From Clostridiales bacterium (lineage in GTDB: Bacteria; Bacillota; Clostridia; Oscillospirales; Ruminococcaceae): DNA of 8,299 nt. The stretch lies in NCBI GenBank assembly GCA_029007575.1, contig JAQXIB010000150.1:1-8299 (forward strand). Reading direction: 5' to 3'. The position numbers were made by a program, and so were the translations under genes. Of this stretch, positions 1 to 6,398 are shown piece after piece. The notes under the pieces were generated by a model. The model saw nothing but the letters and a program-made list of their open reading frames with translations, was not told the origin of the DNA and made no database searches. Numbering within the stretch: position 1 is the stretch's first letter; every line of letters begins with the position of its first letter.

Positions 1-1101
1 GAAACAGCGAAGCAGTATATGGTTCAGCTGATGGAGATCGTTCCCTCCACCGCCAACATTGAGGTTTATGCCAAAATTGTGCGGGAAAAGTATTATCTGC
101 GTGCGCTGATCGATGCTTCCAAGGAGATCATCGCCAACGCCACCGAGGGCACTGGCACCGCCAATCAACTGCTGGACATGGCGGAGCAACGCATCTACGA
201 CATCCGTCAGGGCAGAAGTGCAGAAGGACTGGTTCGTATCGACGAAGTCATTATCCAGTCATACGATACCCTGCAAAAATTAAGCGGTGAGGATAAGGCG
301 GAGTATTTGGGCATTCCGACCGGATTTGACCGGTTGGACAGCGTGATTACGGGACTGAATAAGTCGGATTTGTTGATCATTGCGGCACGTCCTGCGATGG
401 GAAAGACAAGCTTTGCTTTGAATATTGCCTCTCATGTAGGCAAGAAAAGCGGGAAAGAAGTGGCGATTTTCTCTCTGGAAATGTCCAACGACCAGTTGGT
501 GTCCCGGTTGCTGTCGGCAGAGGGGCAGATTTCCAGCTATAATCTGCGCACCGGAGAACTGACGCCGGACGAATGGGTACGGCTTGCTTCGGCGGCCGAG
601 ATTTTGTCCCGCGCCGAGATTTATCTGTCTGATACGCCGAATATCAGCGTTGCCGAGATGAAGGCAAAGCTGCGGCGGCAAAAGAATTTGGGGCTGGTGG
701 TGATCGACTATTTGCAGTTGAGGTCTACCGGACGAAAAGACGGCAACCGTGTGCAGGAAATTTCGGAAATTACCCGTAACTTAAAGATTATGGCAAAGGA
801 ATTGAATGTGCCGGTCGTTACCTTGTCCCAGTTGGGACGCGGTCCCGATTCCCGTACCGATCACCGTCCGTTGCTGTCTGATTTGAGAGAATCCGGCTCT
901 ATCGAACAGGATGCCGATGTGGTTATGTTCCTGTATCGGGACGAGTATTACAACAAGGAAACCGAGGATCACAACATCGCTGAATGTATCGTGGCAAAAA
1001 ACCGTCACGGCGAGGCAGATACGGTCAAGCTCGCATGGGATGGGCAGTTTACCAGATTCAGCAATTTGGAGTTGTATCGAGATGAACCGCAAGGTTATTG
1101 A
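1..1101 (+). CDS. dnaB: Replicative DNA helicase DnaB, 5' end missing
   Basis: This is the hexameric 5'-3' helicase that unwinds the replication fork and recruits primase. The frame is open from base 1, so the true start lies upstream and roughly the first 80-100 residues are missing. The 366 residues present cover the end of the N-terminal domain, the linker and the RecA-like ATPase. Numbered from base 1, Walker A is ARPAMGKTS with the lysine at 135, and Walker B is LVVIDYLQL with the aspartate at 236. Further conserved blocks are the EMS stretch at about bases 478-486, SQLGRG and SDLRESGSIEQDADV. The usual SQLSR block reads SQLGRGPDSR here, a small deviation. The stop TGA at 1099-1101 lies inside the start of tilS, a 20-base overlap suggesting cotranscription and translational coupling. 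Family identity is clear from the motifs; only the N-terminus is unknown. Confidence 0.97.
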   Translation, partial: ETAKQYMVQLMEIVPSTANIEVYAKIVREKYYLRALIDASKEIIANATEGTGTANQLLDMAEQRIYDIRQGRSAEGLVRIDEVIIQSYDTLQKLSGEDKAEYLGIPTGFDRLDSVITGLNKSDLLIIAARPAMGKTSFALNIASHVGKKSGKEVAIFSLEMSNDQLVSRLLSAEGQISSYNLRTGELTPDEWVRLASAAEILSRAEIYLSDTPNISVAEMKAKLRRQKNLGLVVIDYLQLRSTGRKDGNRVQEISEITRNLKIMAKELNVPVVTLSQLGRGPDSRTDHRPLLSDLRESGSIEQDADVVMFLYRDEYYNKETEDHNIAECIVAKNRHGEADTVKLAWDGQFTRFSNLELYRDEPQGY

Positions 1102-2431
1102 TTGTATTGACAGATATCATATGCTGTCTCCCCACGACCATGTTGTTGTGGGGGTTTCCGGCGGTGCCGATTCTTTGGCACTGCTGTATTTTTTGACTCA
1201 TGAGCTTTCGGAGTATCAGCTGCGGATCACAGCCTGCCATATCAACCATCTGCTGCGCGGCGAGGAAAGCATGCGGGATCAGCGGCATGTGGAAGAATTG
1301 TGCGCCCAGTGGCAGACTCCCTTGCACGTCGAGCAGATTGATATACGAGAGATTGCGCAGCAGCGTGGGCAGACCTTGGAGGAAGCGGGCAGAAACGAAC
1401 GCTATCGGGTTTTTGCGGGCCTAGCCGGAGCGGAGGGGAAAATCGCGACCGCCCACACGATGTCGGACAGCTTTGAAACCCAGTTGTTTAATCTGGTGCG
1501 GGGCTGCGGCGGCAAAGGACTGTGCGGCATTCCGCCGGTGCGGGGGAACATCATCCGTCCGTTGATCACGGTTTCACGGGAGGAAACCGAAGCATATTGC
1601 CATGCGCATGGTATCTCCTATGTCACCGACAGCACCAATCTGGATCCTGCTTACAGCCGGAACAAGCTGCGGTTGGAAGTGATTCCGAAGCTGTGCGAGA
1701 TCAATTCCGGAGCGGCTGTCCATGCGGCGCAGTTGGGACGATCGCTGTCGGAAGATCAGGACTTTCTGGAGCAGGCGGCAGCGGAAAAATTGCGGCAGAT
1801 CAGCGACGGAGATCGGCTGTCGGTTTCTGAATTGTGGGAATGCCATCCGGCAGTGATGAGGCGGGTGCTGATGCTATGGCTGCAAAAAAACGGAGTCGAT
1901 TATGATTTTCAGACGCTCGACAGGATTTCTGAAATTGTTCGTTCGGACTGCGGTAAAATCAATATTGCCGGCGATTTTTTCTGTGCCTGTCAAAATGGAA
2001 AATTAACCCTTTCGAGAAAGGCGGAGAAAACGCCGTATTTCGAATTCCCGCTGGAAACAAAAGAAATGGAAATGCCTTCGGGCAAAAAATACAGATTTTG
2101 GATCAAAAACAAGGAAGAAATGATCCGCATTCAAGAAATATTCAAGAATTCCACATATAAACTCCTTGATTATGATAAAATAATTGGTAAACTAATAATA
2201 AGGCAACGACGCAACGGCGACCGTTTTCGTATATTCGACAGGCATATTACAAAAAGTATAAAAAAACTGTTTAATGAAGCGAAAATTCCACAAGAAATGC
2301 GAGAAAAAATCTTCCTAATCTGCGACGAACGTGGTATAATATACGTTGAAGGTTTCGGCATCTCCGACCGTGTGGCGCCGGACGCAAAAACAGAAAAATA
2401 TCTTGTGGTGGAAGAGAAGGGCAATTCATGA
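1082..2431 (+). CDS. tilS: tRNA(Ile)-lysidine synthetase TilS
   Basis: TilS ligates lysine to C34 of the CAU-anticodon tRNA-Ile using ATP, which changes its identity from Met to Ile; the enzyme is normally essential and cytoplasmic. The 449 residues fit the family. The N-terminal PP-loop ATPase motif SGGADS is at residues 26-31, followed by CHINHLLRGEES, RNERYRVF, an IATAHTMSDSFETQ block (usually AHHxDDQAET) and TDSTNLDPAYSRNKLR. The C-terminal TilS domain has RRNGDRFR and the KKLFNEAKIP block. I chose ATG 1082 over the longer in-frame ATG at 911 because 911-1081 is dnaB coding sequence, GGAG lies at 1068-1071, and the SGGADS distance is normal. The stop overlaps the hpt start. The C-terminal third is strikingly AT-rich: 60-base blocks at 2101-2160 and 2161-2220 are 30% and 35% GC, against 53% at 1441-1500 and 70% at 1501-1560. 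Confidence 0.96.
   Translation: MNRKVIDCIDRYHMLSPHDHVVVGVSGGADSLALLYFLTHELSEYQLRITACHINHLLRGEESMRDQRHVEELCAQWQTPLHVEQIDIREIAQQRGQTLEEAGRNERYRVFAGLAGAEGKIATAHTMSDSFETQLFNLVRGCGGKGLCGIPPVRGNIIRPLITVSREETEAYCHAHGISYVTDSTNLDPAYSRNKLRLEVIPKLCEINSGAAVHAAQLGRSLSEDQDFLEQAAAEKLRQISDGDRLSVSELWECHPAVMRRVLMLWLQKNGVDYDFQTLDRISEIVRSDCGKINIAGDFFCACQNGKLTLSRKAEKTPYFEFPLETKEMEMPSGKKYRFWIKNKEEMIRIQEIFKNSTYKLLDYDKIIGKLIIRQRRNGDRFRIFDRHITKSIKKLFNEAKIPQEMREKIFLICDERGIIYVEGFGISDRVAPDAKTEKYLVVEEKGNS
2335..2340 (+). promoter_or_regulatory. Possible internal promoter for hpt (extended -10)
   Basis: A perfect TATAAT preceded by TGG (extended -10, TGnTATAAT) sits inside the 3' end of tilS, about 88 bases before the hpt start. 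The base block 17 nt upstream (2312-2317, TTCCTA) is a poor -35 with 3 of 6 matches. It could give hpt and ftsH transcription independent of dnaB-tilS. The surrounding DNA is AT-rich, so chance is a real alternative. Confidence 0.35.
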
Positions 2432-2967
2432 AGAATGATATTTTAAAAGCGTTGATTACCGAAGAAGAATTACATCGAAAGGTAGCGGAACTGGGTAAAA
2501 AAATCAGTGAGGATTATCGGAATAAAAACTTGTTGATGGTCAGTGTCCTGAAAGGCTCGGTCGTGTTTATGGCGGATTTGATGAGAGAAGTCACGATTCC
2601 GTGTGAGATAGATTTTATGTGCGTTTCCAGCTATGGCAGCGGCGTCAAAACCAGCGGCGTGGTGAAGATCATCAAGGACTTGGATATTGATTTAAAGGAT
2701 CGCGATCTGCTGATTGTGGAAGATATCTTGGACAGTGGAATGACGTTAAGCTATATTAAAACCATGCTGGAGCAGCGGGGAACCAGATCTATCAAAATCT
2801 GCACCTTGCTCGATAAGCCGGAAAGAAGACAAGCTGATATCAAAGCGGATTATTCCTGCTTTAATGTGCCGGACGAATTTGTGGTCGGTTACGGCTTGGA
2901 TTATGATGAAAAATACAGAAATTTACCTTATGTGGGTATTTTGAAACCGGAAGTGTATAATAAGTAG
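2428..2967 (+). CDS. hpt: Hypoxanthine(-guanine) phosphoribosyltransferase
   Basis: This purine-salvage enzyme transfers ribose-5-phosphate from PRPP to hypoxanthine (and usually guanine), giving IMP or GMP in the cytoplasm. The 179 residues match the usual bacterial length. The LKG cis-peptide motif is at residues 41-43 (VSVLKGSVVF). The flexible-loop segment SSYGSGVKTSG follows. The PRPP-binding signature VEDILDSGMTL spans 97-107, with E98/D99 and the catalytic-base aspartate D102. The C-terminal VPDEFVVGYGLDYDEKYRNLPY block is diagnostic of the HPRT family. The ATG shares bases with the tilS stop (ATGA, 2428-2431), and AAGGG at 2417-2421 is a reasonable binding site. The tilS-hpt-ftsH order is a long-conserved Firmicutes arrangement, and TilS-HprT partnership has been described in Bacillus. 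Nothing looks damaged. Confidence 0.97.
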   Translation: MKNDILKALITEEELHRKVAELGKKISEDYRNKNLLMVSVLKGSVVFMADLMREVTIPCEIDFMCVSSYGSGVKTSGVVKIIKDLDIDLKDRDLLIVEDILDSGMTLSYIKTMLEQRGTRSIKICTLLDKPERRQADIKADYSCFNVPDEFVVGYGLDYDEKYRNLPYVGILKPEVYNK

Positions 2968-2973
2968 GTGTCG

Positions 2974-2993
2974 GTGTTCCTGAAAGGAAACAC
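2974..2993 (+). other. Small imperfect hairpin between hpt and ftsH
   Basis: GTGTTCC and GGAAACAC pair with one bulged A around a TGAAA loop. It begins 7 bases after the hpt stop. No U-run follows at once, so this is not a convincing terminator; the U-rich stretch comes only at 3002-3007. It could be a processing site or a weak attenuator between hpt and ftsH. The rest of the 94-base gap (2968-3061) is AT-rich with no promoter I trust. A TATAAT at 2956-2961, overlapping the hpt stop region, lacks a recognisable -35. Confidence 0.3.
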
Positions 2994-3043
2994 AGGTGCT
3001 GTATTTTATAAAAAACAAAATTTATTGATATCCGAGATTAATT

Positions 3044-3064
3044 AAGGGAGTTGTGAACTGATTG
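3044..3064 (+). promoter_or_regulatory. Ribosome binding site and TTG start of ftsH
   Basis: AAGGGAG (3044-3050) is followed after 11 nt by TTG at 3062. The in-frame TGA at 3059-3061 rules out any upstream start. The somewhat long spacing and non-AUG codon suggest deliberately moderate translation of the protease, which is inference. Confidence 0.75.
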
Positions 3065-5011
3065 ACAAATAAAAATAACAAAAGCATTATTTTATACGTA
3101 GTGCTGGTTATCGCCTTGCTTATCGGGATGACCTTTATGCTGTCACAATTTCAGACCGGACAGACCCAAACCATTACTTATTCTGAGGTAGTCGGTTATT
3201 TTCAGGATAACAAGGTGTCTGAATTTTCACTGGATCTGGGCAGCGGACAATTAAACTATAAGCTCAAAGGAGAAACGGGCAAAGACGGCAAGGAAAAAGT
3301 CAATACTTATAAAGTTCCGCATGTCGGCTTGTTTGTGGAAGCGGTCGAGCCGATTGTGTTAGAGTACAACAAGGATAATCCGGACGATCGGATTAAATTC
3401 AGCTACAAGGAAGCCAAGGATTATTCCTTCCTGATGAGTTTGATCCCGATTGTACTGCTGATTGGCGCGATGGTGTTCTTCTGGTTCTATATGATGAGGC
3501 AGACCAACGGCGGCGGAAAGATTTCTCAGTTTGGAAAAGCACAGCTGAAAAACACGGCGCAGCAGGCAAAGAAAACGACCTTTGCCGAGGTTGCCGGCGC
3601 GGACGAGGAAAAAGAAGAACTGGCGGAAATCGTTGAGTTCCTGAAAAATCCGAAGAAGTTCAACGAATTGGGCGCGCGGATTCCGAAAGGCGTATTACTG
3701 ATGGGACCTCCCGGTACCGGTAAAACGTTGCTGGCAAGAGCGGTCGCGGGAGAAGCGGCGGTACCGTTCTTCTCCATTTCGGGCTCCGATTTTGTGGAGA
3801 TGTTTGTCGGTGTCGGTGCTTCCAGAGTGCGTGATTTGTTTGATCAGGCAAAGAAAAACGCTCCTTCTATTATCTTTATCGATGAAATTGATGCGGTCGG
3901 ACGTCATCGTGGAGCCGGTCTCGGCGGCGGCCACGATGAACGGGAGCAGACTTTGAACCAGTTGCTGGTTGAGATGGACGGTTTCGGCGCCAACGAGGGT
4001 GTCATTGTCATTGCGGCAACCAACCGCCGCGATATTTTGGATCCGGCGTTGTTGCGTCCGGGACGGTTTGACCGTGAGATCGTGGTCGGATATCCCGATG
4101 TCAAAGGCAGAGAGGAAATCCTAAAGGTGCACTCTCGGAACAAACCGCTCGGCTTTGATGTCGACTTGAGCGTGATCGCGAAATCAACAGCCGGATTCAC
4201 CGGTGCGGATCTGGAAAACCTGATGAACGAGGCGGCACTTTTGGCGGCAAGACGGGGCCGCAAGGCGATCACTGAGGTAGACATCGAGGAAGCGACCATC
4301 AAGGTCGTTGCGGGACCGGAGAAAAAATCTAAGGTTATTACCGATAAAGAGAAAAAGCTGACGGCATATCACGAAGCCGGTCACGCGATCGCAACCTATT
4401 ATTGCGAAACACAGAGTCCGGTGCATCAGATATCGATCATTCCGCGTGGAATGGCGGGCGGCTTTACGATGTCCTTACCAGAGGAGGACCGCAGTTACCG
4501 CAGAAAAGGCGAGATGAAAGAAGAAATCGTCGTTTTGTTGGGTGGTCGTGTGGCTGAAAAACTGGTGCTGGATGATATTTCGACCGGTGCCTCCAATGAT
4601 ATCGAGCGTGCTTCTAATATTGCGAGAAATATGGTAACGCGGTACGGCTTCAGCGAAAAACTGGGTCCTATCGTTTACGGACAGGGCGATCATGAGGTGT
4701 TCCTCGGCAGAGATTACGGACAGGAACGGAATTATTCCGAAAATGTTGCGGCTGAAATCGATGCGGAAGTACGGGAAATCATTGATACCGCCTATGAAAA
4801 AACCAAGGATATTTTGTCCGCTCATATGGATCAGCTCGATTTGGTTGCCAAATATTTGATCGTCAATGAAAAGGTTGACGGTGAGGTATTTAAGAAGTTA
4901 ATGACCGGTGAGATGTATTATGATGCCGACGCAGAGCTTGAAAAATACAATGCGCAAAAGCAATTAAAACAAGCACCGGAGCAAGAAGAAAACCAAACCA
5001 CCAATATTTAA
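3062..5011 (+). CDS. ftsH: ATP-dependent zinc metalloprotease FtsH
   Basis: FtsH is a membrane-anchored AAA+ protease that forms hexamers and degrades misfolded membrane proteins and short-lived regulators. The 649 residues contain two transmembrane segments (about 8-28 and 123-143) flanking an extracytoplasmic domain. The AAA module has Walker A GPPGTGKT at 215-222, Walker B IIFIDEID with D274/E275, the pore motif FVG in [15 protein letters not shown], and second-region-of-homology arginines R332 and R335. The protease has HEAGH at 437-441 (catalytic E438) and the third zinc ligand D513 in ASNDIERA. The start is TTG: the codon immediately before it (3059-3061) is an in-frame TGA, and the next ATG would remove most of the first membrane segment. 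AAGGGAG at 3044-3050 is 11 nt upstream. The tail ([12 protein letters not shown]) is polar and low complexity, as is usual. Confidence 0.98.
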   Translation: MTNKNNKSIILYVVLVIALLIGMTFMLSQFQTGQTQTITYSEVVGYFQDNKVSEFSLDLGSGQLNYKLKGETGKDGKEKVNTYKVPHVGLFVEAVEPIVLEYNKDNPDDRIKFSYKEAKDYSFLMSLIPIVLLIGAMVFFWFYMMRQTNGGGKISQFGKAQLKNTAQQAKKTTFAEVAGADEEKEELAEIVEFLKNPKKFNELGARIPKGVLLMGPPGTGKTLLARAVAGEAAVPFFSISGSDFVEMFVGVGASRVRDLFDQAKKNAPSIIFIDEIDAVGRHRGAGLGGGHDEREQTLNQLLVEMDGFGANEGVIVIAATNRRDILDPALLRPGRFDREIVVGYPDVKGREEILKVHSRNKPLGFDVDLSVIAKSTAGFTGADLENLMNEAALLAARRGRKAITEVDIEEATIKVVAGPEKKSKVITDKEKKLTAYHEAGHAIATYYCETQSPVHQISIIPRGMAGGFTMSLPEEDRSYRRKGEMKEEIVVLLGGRVAEKLVLDDISTGASNDIERASNIARNMVTRYGFSEKLGPIVYGQGDHEVFLGRDYGQERNYSENVAAEIDAEVREIIDTAYEKTKDILSAHMDQLDLVAKYLIVNEKVDGEVFKKLMTGEMYYDADAELEKYNAQKQLKQAPEQEENQTTNI

Positions 5012-5062
5012 TCGTTTGTTGAGTAACGAGGAAAGTTGGTTGCATCAATAAACCCACGCGAG

Positions 5063-5093
5063 CAAGGCACTCTCCGTAAAGGAGAGTGCCTTG
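5063..5093 (+). terminator. Perfect 13-bp hairpin after ftsH, no U-tract
   Basis: CAAGGCACTCTCC (5063-5075) and GGAGAGTGCCTTG (5081-5093) pair perfectly around GTAAA. It starts 52 bases after the ftsH stop and is the obvious candidate for the end of the operon transcript. However, it is followed by AAATATAC rather than a U-run, and the complementary strand also lacks one. It may be a weak or decayed terminator, a 3'-stabilising structure or an attenuator in front of the next gene. Stem strength makes a role likely; the type of role is uncertain. Confidence 0.55.
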
Positions 5094-5108
5094 AAATATA
5101 CAATATCA

Positions 5109-5125
5109 AAAGGGGTGACTATGTG
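5109..5125 (+). promoter_or_regulatory. Ribosome binding site deciding a GTG start
   Basis: AAAGGGGTGA at 5109-5118 differs from the ideal AAAGGAGGTGA by one missing base and precedes GTG 5123. An ATG at 5121 overlaps this GTG in another frame but stops after 11 codons (5121-5156), so it does not compete as a gene start. If that ATG is used, it would act as a decoy for ribosomes. Confidence 0.65.
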
Positions 5126-5758
5126 GACATATCCAATTGCTTTTATCAAACGCTAAATGCTCTAGGAATGCATGGTATCGAATTCCCTGTTTTTGATACA
5201 GCACGAATTGGGATTCGCTTTGATATTGGAGATTCGTCAGATTTTGATGTGTATTCAAAGAAGCACACCGTTAATCCGTTATATATAGACCATTGTCTTT
5301 ACAGAGTTACCCAGATCATGGATTCGTTGCCTAATCTTCCTGATATACTCGCGATACAATTATATTTTATGAATGAGCATGAATTACAAAAAGAGATAAA
5401 AGATATTTTGTCCGTTACAAAATTGCCATATCCTCATGAAACAGATAAAAACGAAACTATTTTGGACGGCAAACCAACCAATGTAGCGATACTTTTATGG
5501 GATTTGTCAATCATAAACTTTTCAAAAGAAACATTGTTAAAAGAAGTTATTGCTTCGGATTTAGACGGAGAGCATTTATTGACAGCGTCAGTATTTTGGG
5601 TTTGGTCAAATAGTAACATCATGTTTCATTTATATGATGACAGAGGCGCCGACTTGGTTGCTGCGGAAAAATCAGCAATAAAAAACGTGTATTTAAGATT
5701 TAACCAATGGATACTGAAATGCGACAGGGAAAACATTGAATCGATTTTTGAAGATTAA
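5123..5758 (+). CDS. DUF3885-like protein of unknown function
   Basis: A 211-residue protein with no signal peptide or membrane segment. The C-terminus resembles my memory of DUF3885 proteins from Firmicutes: FHLYDDRGADLVAA (F168 onward), then LRFNQWILKCDRENI (FNQWIL at 193-198). The N-terminal block TARIGIRFDIG and the central YIDHCLYRVTQIMDSL helix also fit that family. No catalytic motif is visible and the function is unknown. I place the start at GTG 5123, because AAAGGGGTGA (5109-5118) gives a good binding site at normal distance. A longer TTG start at 5036 would force the perfect 5063-5093 hairpin into the coding sequence. The gene is AT-rich: 25% and 30% GC at 5341-5400 and 5401-5460, against 60% at 4021-4080 in ftsH. 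It therefore looks like a later arrival in a conserved neighbourhood. It converges on the cold-shock gene. Confidence 0.8.
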   Translation: MDISNCFYQTLNALGMHGIEFPVFDTARIGIRFDIGDSSDFDVYSKKHTVNPLYIDHCLYRVTQIMDSLPNLPDILAIQLYFMNEHELQKEIKDILSVTKLPYPHETDKNETILDGKPTNVAILLWDLSIINFSKETLLKEVIASDLDGEHLLTASVFWVWSNSNIMFHLYDDRGADLVAAEKSAIKNVYLRFNQWILKCDRENIESIFED

Positions 5759-5762
5759 TGAT

Positions 5763-5800
5763 AAAAAGAGAGCAAGCCGAATTTGACTTGCTCTCTTTTT
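5763..5800. terminator. Bidirectional intrinsic terminator between convergent genes
   Basis: A perfect 14-bp stem, AAAAAGAGAGCAAG (5763-5776) with CTTGCTCTCTTTTT (5787-5800), has a 10-nt loop. On the plus strand it ends in TTTTT and continues TTTT after CTC, 4 bases after the DUF3885-like stop. On the minus strand it starts 19 bases after the cold-shock stop and also ends in a U-run. It serves both converging transcripts. Confidence 0.92.
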
Positions 5801-5819
5801 CTCTTTTCAATGACCGTTC

Positions 5820-6026
5820 TTATTGTACTGCCTGAACGTTAGCAGCTTTTAAACCGCGTTCGTCCTGCTCGATATCAAAAGTAACTTTTTGACCCTCATT
5901 GAGTGTTTTGTAGCCGTCTGCTACAATAGCGGAAAAATGTACAAACACATCGTCGCCGCCGTCATCGTTAGAGATGAAACCGAATCCTTTCTCAGCATTA
6001 AACCATTTTACTGTACCGTTGTTCAT
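5820..6026 (-). CDS. csp: Cold-shock protein, CspA family
   Basis: A 68-residue single cold-shock domain protein that binds single-stranded RNA/DNA and acts as an RNA chaperone and antiterminator in the cytoplasm. It opens with [13 protein letters not shown]1 is KGFGFI at residues 13-18 and RNP2 is VFVHF at 27-31; the rest ([22 protein letters not shown]) is typical and full length. The start ATG at 6024-6026 has an ideal GGAGGT at 6034-6039, seven bases away. A TTG five codons upstream overlaps that site and is not used. The gene stands alone on the minus strand with its own consensus promoter and a leader of about 235 nt. Long structured leaders are characteristic of cold-inducible csp genes in other bacteria. 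Which paralogue this is cannot be told from the sequence. Confidence 0.97.
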   Translation of the reverse strand: MNNGTVKWFNAEKGFGFISNDDGGDDVFVHFSAIVADGYKTLNEGQKVTFDIEQDERGLKAANVQAVQ

Positions 6027-6033
6027 AGTAGGT

Positions 6034-6039
6034 ACCTCC
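6034..6039 (-). promoter_or_regulatory. Shine-Dalgarno of the cold-shock gene
   Basis: GGAGGT on the minus strand, 7 nt from the ATG, is near-perfect. The upstream leader segment at 6076-6082 (ACUUCCA in RNA) can pair with UGGAGGU (6040-6034) through 7 bp including one G-U. The site could therefore be masked in one leader fold. Confidence 0.8.
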
Positions 6040-6184
6040 AATTAAAATTAGAATCCTGATCAAAATCTGAGCTGCTGGAAGTTTTACTGCATCTGTGTGA
6101 CAAATATCATCAAATGGCTCAATACGACTCACCATCATCCGTTCGATCTTTTAACAGGTTCTTTCATTTTGTTTTGGGACAAAT

Positions 6185-6235
6185 AAAAAACACATTGTTT
6201 CAATCAGATATGCGATAAATGATTGAAACAATGTG
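6185..6235 (-). terminator. Terminator-like hairpin inside the csp leader
   Basis: A perfect 16-bp inverted repeat, CACATTGTTTCAATCA (6191-6206 on plus) with its complement at 6220-6235, encloses a 13-nt loop. Read on the minus strand it is followed by TTTTTTATTT (6190-6181), the form of an intrinsic terminator. The stem is mostly A-T, so it should be weak and easily melted. It lies downstream of the csp promoter and upstream of the gene, so it would attenuate csp. On the plus strand there is no U-run. Confidence 0.75.
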
Positions 6236-6268
6236 GTAATCACTTAATCCATCCAAAACAATATATTT

Positions 6269-6297
6269 ATTATAGCATGGTTCACAAAAAATGTCAA
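6269..6297 (-). promoter_or_regulatory. Consensus sigma-A promoter for the cold-shock gene
   Basis: On the minus strand TTGACA (6297-6292) and TATAAT (6274-6269) are separated by exactly 17 nt. The -10 is preceded by TGC, an extended -10. Transcription should start near 6262. This is a perfect consensus and should be very strong, consistent with downstream control by the leader. Confidence 0.9.
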
Positions 6298-6369
6298 GTA
6301 CACAATCAAATTTTTTCTTATCGCGCCGGAACATTTGAACAGTGACGATTTTTTACAGCGGTGCGGCTC

Positions 6370-6398
6370 TTGACAAAACGAATATTTGCGCATATAAT
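6370..6398 (+). promoter_or_regulatory. Consensus sigma-A promoter for thrS
   Basis: TTGACA (6370-6375) and TATAAT (6393-6398) are separated by exactly 17 nt, with a predicted start near 6405. It drives the T-box leader and thrS. It is divergent from the csp promoter, with 72 bases between the two -35 boxes. Bases 6298-6369 between them show no operator-like repeat that I can support. Confidence 0.92.

Larger units (their letters stand above)
6027..6262 (-). promoter_or_regulatory. Long structured leader of the cold-shock mRNA
   Basis: Predicted from a start point near 6262 to the csp start. In RNA order it holds UUGUUUUGG (6261-6253), a 16-bp terminator-like hairpin (6235-6191) with a U6 tract, and CCAAAACAA (6177-6169), which pairs with the first element. 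Next comes a candidate two-tier stem: UUGAGC (from 6122) with GCUCAG (6072-6067), and CAUUUG (6116-6111) with CAGAUG near 6095-6090. The Shine-Dalgarno follows. Stems were found by eye and energies were not computed. The likely role is conditional expression at low temperature, by analogy with csp leaders elsewhere; I do not recognise a named RNA family. Confidence 0.65.

Noticed and set aside
911..1081. Longer tilS start at ATG 911
   Set aside because: This stretch is the dnaB C-terminus in another frame. ATG 1082 with GGAG upstream gives a standard-length TilS with SGGADS at residue 26.
280..2424. Frames opposite or within dnaB and tilS
   Set aside because: They are alternative-frame shadows of two well-identified genes, with no independent start signals.
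3526..4825. Minus-strand frames of 63-132 codons opposite ftsH
   Set aside because: They lie opposite highly conserved FtsH motifs and have no family features of their own.
5036..5122. TTG 5036 start for the DUF3885-like protein, with GAGG nearby
   Set aside because: It would put the perfect 13-bp hairpin inside the coding sequence and add 29 residues unlike the family. GTG 5123 has the better binding site.
5063..5800. Dyads on both sides of the DUF3885-like gene as terminal repeats of a mobile element
   Set aside because: The two inverted repeats differ in sequence. The right one is a functional-looking bidirectional terminator, and no duplication or transposase is seen.
6027..6041. Five-codon N-terminal extension of Csp from TTG 6041
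   Set aside because: The TTG overlaps the Shine-Dalgarno, and Csp proteins begin right at the [14 protein letters not shown] sequence.
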